Assembly: GCA_910585195.1 (NCBI GenBank)
Contig: CAJUCX010000007.1
Span: 1 to 26,975 of the forward strand
Source: an uncultured Christensenellaceae bacterium
Lineage (GTDB): Bacteria; Bacillota; Clostridia; Christensenellales; CAG-314
Length of the DNA stretch: 26,975 nucleotides
Reading direction: 5' to 3'
Part shown: positions 22,282 through 26,975 of the stretch, in pieces
How the letters are laid out: each line of letters starts with the position of its first letter
Numbering within the stretch: the stretch's first letter is position 1
Program-made: the position numbers and the translations under genes
Notes under the pieces: model-generated
Told to the model about the DNA's origin: nothing
The model's database searches: none
The model's input: only the letters and a program-made list of their open reading frames with translations

Positions 22282-22301
22282 TAAGCGTTTATAAACGCTT
22301 A
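22282..22301. repeat. Palindrome between rplJ and rplL
   Basis: TAAGCGTTTATAAACGCTTA is fully self-complementary. As RNA it gives a hairpin between the two cistrons. It has no T-run, so RNA processing, or raising L7/L12 output over L10, is more likely than termination; this is inferred. Confidence 0.4.
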
Positions 22302-22331
22302 TGCGTGAAAATTTGGCAACTAGCCAAAAAA

Positions 22332-22826
22332 TTACTGAGCCTTTTTGGCAATTTCGTTCAACGCAACGGCAAGACCTCTTACAGGCGCTTGGAGTACGCT
22401 CAAAAGCATTGCAAGCAAAGTTTCCTTATTAGGCACTTTGGACAACGCTTGTACGGTTGCTTCATCGATATATTTCTTATCGAGCATACCGCATTTGACT
22501 TGCATTTTGTTTAACTTCTTGATGTTTGCAACAGCAACCTTTGACGGCGCGATTGCATCACCGTAAGAGAAAGCCACTGCTGTCGGACCGTTTAATGCTT
22601 CGTCAAAATCGTTGTAGCCGAGTTCGTTAAGAGCGATTTTTACCAAAGTATTTTTCAAAACTTTGTACTCTATTTCAGCCTTACGAAACTCGTTACGCAA
22701 AGCGGTGTCTTCTGCAACCGTCAAACCTTTGTAGTCGATGATTACAAAAGAACTTGCTTTTTGAATTTTGTCTTTAATTTGGTCGACAACTTCTCTTTTT
22801 GCAATTTTGTTTGCGTTCAAAACCAT
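22332..22826 (-). CDS. rplJ: 50S ribosomal protein L10
   Basis: Anchors L7/L12 dimers to 23S rRNA and represses its own operon through the leader. The 164 aa fit the family. The N-terminal domain has KREVVDQIKDKIQKASSFVIIDYKGLTV and KVLKNTLVKIAL, then NGPTAVAFSYGDAIAPSKV. The C-terminal helix that binds L12 is about 130-164 (LLAMLLSVLQAPVRGLAVALNEI). AGGAGGAA lies very close to the ATG (about 2-3 bases after the SD core). It follows an L10 leader. Confidence 0.97.
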   Translation of the reverse strand: MVLNANKIAKREVVDQIKDKIQKASSFVIIDYKGLTVAEDTALRNEFRKAEIEYKVLKNTLVKIALNELGYNDFDEALNGPTAVAFSYGDAIAPSKVAVANIKKLNKMQVKCGMLDKKYIDEATVQALSKVPNKETLLAMLLSVLQAPVRGLAVALNEIAKKAQ

Positions 22827-22839
22827 TTCCTCCTTTATT

Positions 22840-22989
22840 TAATTTATATAAAGAAGCCCTTGTACCGACAGTACAAGGGAAACAAAACTTTAAGATTTTA
22901 TTTCTTCGTACCTCGGCAAGATTTACTTTTGCACTTGCTGTCTTTGGACAAAGGCTAATTTACATGTTTGTGTAAATATTTCTATTTAC
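22840..22989 (-). promoter_or_regulatory. L10 leader RNA with hairpin
   Basis: The transcribed leader of rplJ-rplL. The conserved core AAAGACAGCAAGTG ... ATCTTGCCGAGGT (minus, about 22948-22909) matches the Firmicutes L10 leader, in which GACAG, a short stem (GCAAG / CTTGC) and CCGAGG are typical. A 9-bp hairpin (CCCTTGTAC / GTACAAGGG, 22857-22879) follows, with tail CTTCTTTATAT, a likely attenuator. L10 binding to the leader should reduce expression. Confidence 0.75.
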
Positions 22990-22995
22990 TTAAAT

Positions 22996-23024
22996 ATTTT
23001 AACTTTTTTGCAGGGTTTTGGCAA
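22996..23024 (-). promoter_or_regulatory. rplJ-rplL promoter
   Basis: Minus-strand TTGCCA (23019-23024) and TAAAAT (22996-23001) with exactly 17 bases between. Transcription should start near 22989, upstream of the L10 leader core. Confidence 0.7.
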
Positions 23025-23084
23025 CTAAAAAGTAAACTTTCGCAAACTTTTTAATAAGCCGCAACCTATACCGCATATAATTGA

Positions 23085-23768
23085 CTAGTTGGCGCGGTAG
23101 TTTACTTTAATGCCGGGACCCATCGTAGAAGCGATTGCAACGCTCCTCAAATAAGTACCTTTTGCAGCGGCAGGTTTTGCCTTGACGATTGCCTCCATAA
23201 TTGCGTTGAAGTTTTCTTCCAACTTTTCCGCACCGAAACTCTTTTTGCCGAAAATTACGTGAATAACGGCTGTTTTGTCAAGTCTGTATTCTACCTTACC
23301 TGCTTTTGCATCTTTTATTGCACGCGTAACGTCCATAGTTACGGTGCCGCTCTTAGGGTTAGGCATCAAGCCTTTAGGTCCCAAAATTCTTGCGATACGA
23401 CCTACAACGCCCATCATATCCGGAGTTGTGATACACACGTCAAAACCGAACCAGCTTTCGTTTTGAATTTTTGCAATCATTTCTTCGGCGCCTACAAAAT
23501 CTGCACCAGCAGCGGCAGCCTCGTCGGCTTTTGCGCCCTTTGCGATAACCAAAACTTTAAGCGAACGACCGGTGCCGTTTGGCAATACCAACACGCCGCG
23601 GACCTGTTGGTCTGCCTGTTTAGGGTCAACACCCAATTTTACGTGCAATTCCATAGTTTCGTCAAACTTTGCTTTTGCGAGTTCGCAAGCAAGGCTGATT
23701 GCGTCTTTTACTTCATAAGCAGTGTTGTTTACCTGCTTTGCAGCATCAATATATCTTTTTCCTTTCAT
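23085..23768 (-). CDS. rplA: 50S ribosomal protein L1
   Basis: Forms the mobile L1 stalk at the E site. The 227 aa contain RGVLVLPNGTGRSLKVLVIAKG (about 58-79), FDVCITTPDMMGVVGRIARILGPKGLMPNPKSGTV (about 109-143) and the C-terminal GTYLRSVAIASTMGPGIKV. The start at 23768 is chosen because GGGAGG lies 7 bases upstream; an in-frame ATG seven codons earlier has none. It follows rplK after 47 bases. Confidence 0.97.
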   Translation of the reverse strand: MKGKRYIDAAKQVNNTAYEVKDAISLACELAKAKFDETMELHVKLGVDPKQADQQVRGVLVLPNGTGRSLKVLVIAKGAKADEAAAAGADFVGAEEMIAKIQNESWFGFDVCITTPDMMGVVGRIARILGPKGLMPNPKSGTVTMDVTRAIKDAKAGKVEYRLDKTAVIHVIFGKKSFGAEKLEENFNAIMEAIVKAKPAAAKGTYLRSVAIASTMGPGIKVNYRAN

Positions 23769-23815
23769 TATTATCCTCCCGTGGTACAAACGAATTTGCT
23801 ACCAAACTCTCCCAC

Positions 23816-24241
23816 TTAGTCTACAACCACAACACCCATACTGCGTGCTGTGCCTGCAATCATACTGCATGCCGCTTCGAGCGATGCTGCGTTCAAGTCC
23901 GGCATTTTTGTTTTAGCGATTTCTTCAACCTGCGCTTTGGTGATTTTTGCAACCTTGTCGGCTTGCGGTCTTGCAGAGCCGCTGTTTATGTTGCACGCCT
24001 TTTTGATAAGCACCGGTGCAGGAGGCGTTTTCAAGACGAAAGTAAACGACCTGTCTTGATAAATTGTGATAACTACAGGAATGATGAGACCTTCCTGTCC
24101 TTGAGTTTTTGCGTTAAATTCTTTCGTAAAACCAGGAATATTGATACCGTGAGGTCCCAAAGAAGAACCGACAGGAGGTCCCGGAGTAGCCTTGCCTGCA
24201 GGCAATTGCAATTTTACGACAGCAGTAACTTTTTTAGCCAT
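23816..24241 (-). CDS. rplK: 50S ribosomal protein L11
   Basis: Binds the GTPase-associated region of 23S rRNA with L10/L12. The 141 aa begin MAKKVTAVVKLQLPAGKATPGPPVGSSLGPHGINI, the L11 N-terminal signature, and end with the RNA-binding domain (KITKAQVEEIAKTKMPDLNAASLEAACSMIAGTARSMG). An in-frame ATG twelve codons upstream is rejected because AAGGAG lies 9 bases before this one. It follows nusG, with the palindrome 24311-24330 in the gap. Confidence 0.97.
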   Translation of the reverse strand: MAKKVTAVVKLQLPAGKATPGPPVGSSLGPHGINIPGFTKEFNAKTQGQEGLIIPVVITIYQDRSFTFVLKTPPAPVLIKKACNINSGSARPQADKVAKITKAQVEEIAKTKMPDLNAASLEAACSMIAGTARSMGVVVVD

Positions 24242-24310
24242 AGTATATTTCTCCTTCGTGGTTAAAACGAAAAACACTGTGATATATTTTGTTTTTCTCC
24301 CACATATTAA

Positions 24311-24330
24311 ACGCCTTTATATAAAGGCGT
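24311..24330. repeat. Palindrome between nusG and rplK
   Basis: ACGCCTTTATATAAAGGCGT is fully self-complementary, 11 bases after the nusG stop on the minus strand, followed by TTAATATG. The tail is weak for termination, so partial attenuation or RNA processing between nusG and rplK is more likely. Confidence 0.45.
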
Positions 24331-24341
24331 AAAAAACTTAA

Positions 24342-24857
24342 TTAAACGGATTCTATCTGAATAAACTCCATCTTTATATCGGTTTCTCTGCCGAACATCG
24401 ACAAAGTAATATAAACTTCTTGCTTAGACTGGTCTATGCTTTTGATAGCGCCTATTTGCCCCTCGAACGGACCTGAAATAATGCGTACGTAGTCGCCGAC
24501 TTTGTGAGTAAAGTCGGTTACGACGGTTTCCAAACGAAGACGTTTTACTTCGTCGTCGGACAATGGCAATGCCTTGCCTTGCGGACCGACAAAACCGGTT
24601 ACGCCTCTCGTATTGGTAACGAGATACCAAATTTGCGAAGAATATTTCAGTTTGATGTAAACGTAGCAAGGCATAATTTTAGTTTCGACAACCTTCTTCT
24701 TGCCGTTGCGTTCTTCAACGGTTTGGTCGACAAGAATTTTTATGTCGAAAATTTCGTCTTGCAAATGGTTGTTTTCTACCATTTGCTCCAAATTTGCCTT
24801 GACTAAATCTTCATAGCCCGAATAGGTATGAAGTACGTACCACTTTGCTTCTTCCAT
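24342..24857 (-). CDS. nusG: Transcription elongation and termination factor NusG
   Basis: Binds RNA polymerase and couples it to the ribosome or Rho. The 171 aa have the NGN domain (KWYVLHTYSGYEDLVKANLEQ at the start, KIMPCYVYIKLKYSSQIWYLVTNTRGVTGFVG in the middle) and the C-terminal KOW domain (VGDYVRIISGPFEGQIGAI, about 120-139). It begins 3 bases after the secE stop with a weak ribosome binding site, so coupling is likely. Confidence 0.97.
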   Translation of the reverse strand: MEEAKWYVLHTYSGYEDLVKANLEQMVENNHLQDEIFDIKILVDQTVEERNGKKKVVETKIMPCYVYIKLKYSSQIWYLVTNTRGVTGFVGPQGKALPLSDDEVKRLRLETVVTDFTHKVGDYVRIISGPFEGQIGAIKSIDQSKQEVYITLSMFGRETDIKMEFIQIESV

Positions 24858-24860
24858 CTT

Positions 24861-25079
24861 TTAACCAACCAAAAGTCCCAACAACCAAGAGAACAGCCAA
24901 TCTGCCAAACCGATTGTAATCAAAAAGAACAAAACGACAACCAAGACGATACCGAGGTTTTTGAACACGGTGCCGGCCGACGGCCAAGTAACTTTTCTGA
25001 ATTCCGCCCAACTTCTGCCGAGCCATGCGCCCATTCTCTTAAAAAGTCCAGGCTTTTTCTTTTTAGTTTGAGTTGCCAT
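24861..25079 (-). CDS. secE: Preprotein translocase subunit SecE
   Basis: Essential small subunit of the SecYEG channel. The 72 aa are the short one-helix form usual in Firmicutes: a basic start (TKKKKPGLFKR), the amphipathic cytoplasmic segment with the conserved WAEFRKVTWPS (about 24-34), and one transmembrane helix (about 41-66). GAGGT precedes the ATG by 6 bases. It lies between rpmG and nusG, the standard order. Confidence 0.95.
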   Translation of the reverse strand: MATQTKKKKPGLFKRMGAWLGRSWAEFRKVTWPSAGTVFKNLGIVLVVVLFFLITIGLADWLFSWLLGLLVG

Positions 25080-25094
25080 AGGTTACCTCGTTTT

Positions 25095-25259
25095 TTATTT
25101 AGCCTCTTTGTGAACCGTATGTTTCTTGCAGAATCTGCAATATTTTTTAAGTTCGATACGGTCAGGGGTGTTTTTCTTATTTTTCATATTGTCATAGTTG
25201 CGTTGTTTGCACTCTGTGCAAGCAAGAGTAACTTTGACTCTAGTGCCCTTCGCTGCCAT
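25095..25259 (-). CDS. rpmG: 50S ribosomal protein L33
   Basis: Small large-subunit protein of 54 aa. It has two CxxC pairs (CTEC and CRFC), so it is the zinc-binding form. RVKVTLACTECKQRNY and KYCRFCKKHTVHKE are typical. The start at 25259 is set by GGGAGA 8 bases upstream; longer frames have no support. It is the first gene of rpmG-secE-nusG-rplK-rplA. Confidence 0.96.
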   Translation of the reverse strand: MAAKGTRVKVTLACTECKQRNYDNMKNKKNTPDRIELKKYCRFCKKHTVHKEAK

Positions 25260-25312
25260 AAGTTTATCTCCCGAATAACAAAAAAATTCACACCCGATAC
25301 GAGTGCTAAAAT

Positions 25313-25341
25313 ATATTATCACACCAAAACCCAACTGTCAA
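25313..25341 (-). promoter_or_regulatory. Promoter of the rpmG-secE-nusG-rplK-rplA operon
   Basis: Perfect TTGACA (25336-25341), 17-base spacer, TAATAT (25313-25318) with an extended -10 TG. This is a strong promoter, in line with ribosomal-protein expression. The DNA from 25342 to 25550 is AT-rich and I see nothing else in it. Confidence 0.85.
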
Positions 25342-25550
25342 ACGTTTTGCACCAAAAATAAAAGTTGAAAGATAAAGCGTCATCATCAATTCTTAACGCA
25401 AATTACCTTAATACAATCTTAAAACAACTTTGTCGCAAGTCCAAGTATATTAAACCTAGAATTTTGTCTTAATACCAACAAATTATTTCGTCTTATTTTC
25501 AACAAACTTGTCAATAATTTTACAAATAATAATTATCACGGCGCAGACAC

Positions 25551-25579
25551 TTGCATTATGTCGGCGACATGCTTATAAT
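25551..25579 (+). promoter_or_regulatory. ZIP gene promoter with a central dyad
   Basis: TTGCAT (25551-25556), 17 bases, TATAAT (25574-25579). The spacer contains ATGTCGGCGACAT (25558-25570), a perfect 6-1-6 inverted repeat, flanked by GCAT on the left and GC on the right. The position between -35 and -10 suits a repressor or a MerR-type activator. Confidence 0.65.
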
Positions 25580-25586
25580 AATTTTT

Positions 25587-26447
25587 ATGGATTATTTGGC
25601 AATAATTTTAATTACCTTTATTTCCGGCGTCATAGGAACGGGGCTCGGCGGCGTAGTAGGTGCGGTATTAAGGCGCGACTCTACCAAAATTGTCAGTTTG
25701 CTGCTGTCCTTTGCCGCAGGAATTATGCTTGCCGTCGTCTGTTTTGACCTTATGAGCGAGCCTATAGAAATGATGAAAAACGGCACTATGCCGCCGCTTA
25801 CACCATTGATTGTCGTTGTAACGGTAATTGCCGGCTACGGCGTTGTATATTTGCTGAATTGGCTGATAGATAAAAAAACCAATCACGAAGTAAAACATAT
25901 CGATAAAAATCACCCTGCCACCGCAGATGATTTAGACGAACTGATACACGCAAACCATTACGTAGCACACAAAAACTCAAAATCAAATATGTTCGTCGCA
26001 GGAATGGTAATGATGTTTGCCATTGCATTGCACAATCTTCCCGAAGGTATGGTAATAGGTGCGTCTTATGCTCTTACGCCGGATATTACTGCAAATATAT
26101 TCAGCGGCAGCGGATTTATAATGGCGATTGTAATCGGTCTGCACAACGTACCTGAAGGTATGGCGGTTTCCGTCCCATTGATTTCCGGCGGAATGAGCAA
26201 GACAAAAGCCGTGTTGCTTACCGCATTAAGCGGGTTGCCTACGGTTTTGGGCGCAGTACTCGGTTTTGCTCTGGGTGAAATAAACGACTTAATGCTGGTG
26301 TTGTCGTTAGGTTTTGCAAGCGGCGCTATGCTTTACGTGGTTTTTGGGGAACTTTTACCGGAATCTATTTTAATGTGGCGAAGCAAACTTCCTGCATTTA
26401 CTCTTTTTATAGGTTTAATCGTCGGATTTCTGTTGGTGATGTTTTAA
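25587..26447 (+). CDS. ZIP-family divalent metal transporter
   Basis: Imports Zn2+, Fe2+ or Mn2+ into the cytosol. The 286-aa protein has about eight helices. Metal-site motifs are HNLPEG (His149 to Glu153) and HNVPEG (His186 to Glu190) in helices IV and V, and GELLPE (Glu255, Glu259). A His-rich variable loop (about 95-130: NHEVKHIDKNH, HANHYVAH) could bind metal. I choose ATG 25587. In-frame starts at 25551 and 25569 lie inside the promoter. There is no Shine-Dalgarno and the -10 ends 7 bases before this ATG, so a leaderless mRNA is predicted. It is a single gene, and the tmRNA lies downstream on the opposite strand. Confidence 0.9.
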   Translation: MDYLAIILITFISGVIGTGLGGVVGAVLRRDSTKIVSLLLSFAAGIMLAVVCFDLMSEPIEMMKNGTMPPLTPLIVVVTVIAGYGVVYLLNWLIDKKTNHEVKHIDKNHPATADDLDELIHANHYVAHKNSKSNMFVAGMVMMFAIALHNLPEGMVIGASYALTPDITANIFSGSGFIMAIVIGLHNVPEGMAVSVPLISGGMSKTKAVLLTALSGLPTVLGAVLGFALGEINDLMLVLSLGFASGAMLYVVFGELLPESILMWRSKLPAFTLFIGLIVGFLLVMF

Positions 26448-26498
26448 TAAACGTTAGATATCTGATATAATAATTCCATTGGGTGGAAGAAGATAAAA

Positions 26499-26534
26499 CA
26501 AATACGCACACCAAAGTTAAAGTGTGCGTATTTG
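26499..26534 (-). terminator. tmRNA terminator
   Basis: Perfect 13-bp stem (CAAATACGCACAC / GTGTGCGTATTTG) with a 10-nt loop. On the minus strand it is followed by TTTTATCTTCT. It starts 8 bases after the tmRNA 3' end and may also stop the convergent ZIP transcript. Confidence 0.8.
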
Positions 26535-26541
26535 CTTGTTA

Positions 26542-26914
26542 TGGTGGAGGTGAGGGGACTTGCACCCCTGTACCGACGAGCGTAAAGGCGGCTTTCTCCG
26601 TGCGAAGTCGTTTTTTTGTTGTCCCCTTTCAATCTTGAAACGACACAATATCAAAAAGGTGATATGCTTAAATTACGAAACGGCGACGCATAACACGCCG
26701 AAACATTTTACCGTGTTGTCTGATGCCGTTAACCTGCCACACGGTATACAGGGACGACACGCCGCGTTAAATTAAGCAGCGAGTGCAGCGGTTTTGAAGC
26801 CGTTGCTTACACTATTTTTGTTAGCGTTTAATTTTAATTTCCGTTGTTGCGCAGACGAGCCTGCGGCACGCTTACCGCGTTTGCGACCTCACCGGGCGAA
26901 TCTGAAACACCCCC
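26542..26914 (-). ncRNA. ssrA: Transfer-messenger RNA (tmRNA)
   Basis: Rescues stalled ribosomes with SmpB by adding a degradation tag. The 3' end (CAGGGGTGCAAGTCCCCTCACCTCCACCA in two parts: T-arm, then acceptor plus encoded CCA at 26542) pairs with the 5' end: GGGGGTG (26914-26908) pairs with CACCTCC, allowing one G-U. The tag frame runs from the resume codon GCT at 26825 to TAA at 26772 and encodes ANKNSVSNGFKTAALAA, with the usual ALAA ending. Length is about 373 nt. Pseudoknot-like GC-rich stretches lie between the tag and the 3' end. The promoter is not clear; upstream sequence ends at the window edge. ORFs across it are chance. Confidence 0.96.
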
Positions 26915-26975
26915 ATGTTTCAAAAAAATTTCCGCTATGCGCTTTGTAATAATATCGTTTACATTGTGAAACCTG

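Noticed and set aside
26560..26775. 71-aa open frame at the right end
   Set aside because: It lies across the tmRNA on the opposite strand and is a chance frame.
1..26975. CRISPR arrays, insertion sequences, phage or plasmid genes
   Set aside because: No regularly spaced repeats, transposase or integrase motifs, or terminal inverted repeats with target duplications were seen.

Overview
The window looks like core chromosome of an AT-rich, spore-forming member of the Firmicutes (Clostridia-like). The support is a class III fructose-1,6-bisphosphatase, the sporulation genes spoIIGA, sigE and a spoIIQ-type gene, the large Bacillus-type SRP RNA, a T-box in front of ileS, and a yybP-ykoY (Mn2+) riboswitch. 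No insertion sequence, prophage, CRISPR array or plasmid module was seen. Most genes lie on the minus strand.

Layout. 1-4300: fbp and a secreted, tail-anchored surface protein, both minus. 4300-6400: an MntP-like exporter, then a small module of an 83-aa orphan gene divergent from two paralogous regulators that each carry two HTH domains. 6400-7000: an iron-sulfur flavoprotein-like gene. 7185-12230: operon ileS, rRNA-type methyltransferase, RluA-type pseudouridine synthase, behind an isoleucine T-box leader. 12241-13423: a YfcE-like phosphoesterase and a membrane protein. 13724-14060: SRP RNA with promoter and terminator. 14200-17400: sigE, spoIIGA, spoIIQ and a secreted YwmB-like protein, all minus, with an unassigned structured RNA between spoIIQ and spoIIGA. 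17624-18729: prs. 18962-19117: a 51-aa DUF1540 protein. 19171-20860: rplI, then an Mn2+ riboswitch and a CaCA antiporter. 21016-21680: queH. 21760-25341: rpmG-secE-nusG-rplK-rplA and rplJ-rplL, the latter behind an L10 leader; rpoB does not follow rplL. 25551-26447: ZIP metal transporter. 26542-26914: tmRNA.

Together the genes serve translation (ribosomal proteins, SRP RNA, tmRNA, IleS, RNA modification), early sporulation (the SpoIIGA/SigE pair and SpoIIQ), and divalent-metal balance (MntP-like, CaCA antiporter, ZIP).

The least explained features are: (a) a 14-20 nt motif present three times around the double-HTH regulators; (b) the branched RNA element between spoIIQ and spoIIGA; (c) three genes (membrane protein, queH, ZIP) without a Shine-Dalgarno sequence whose start codon sits where transcription should begin, two with a perfect dyad in the promoter; (d) a ribosome binding site buried in a hairpin before the YwmB-like gene. 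All readings were made by eye; no search or folding program was run.
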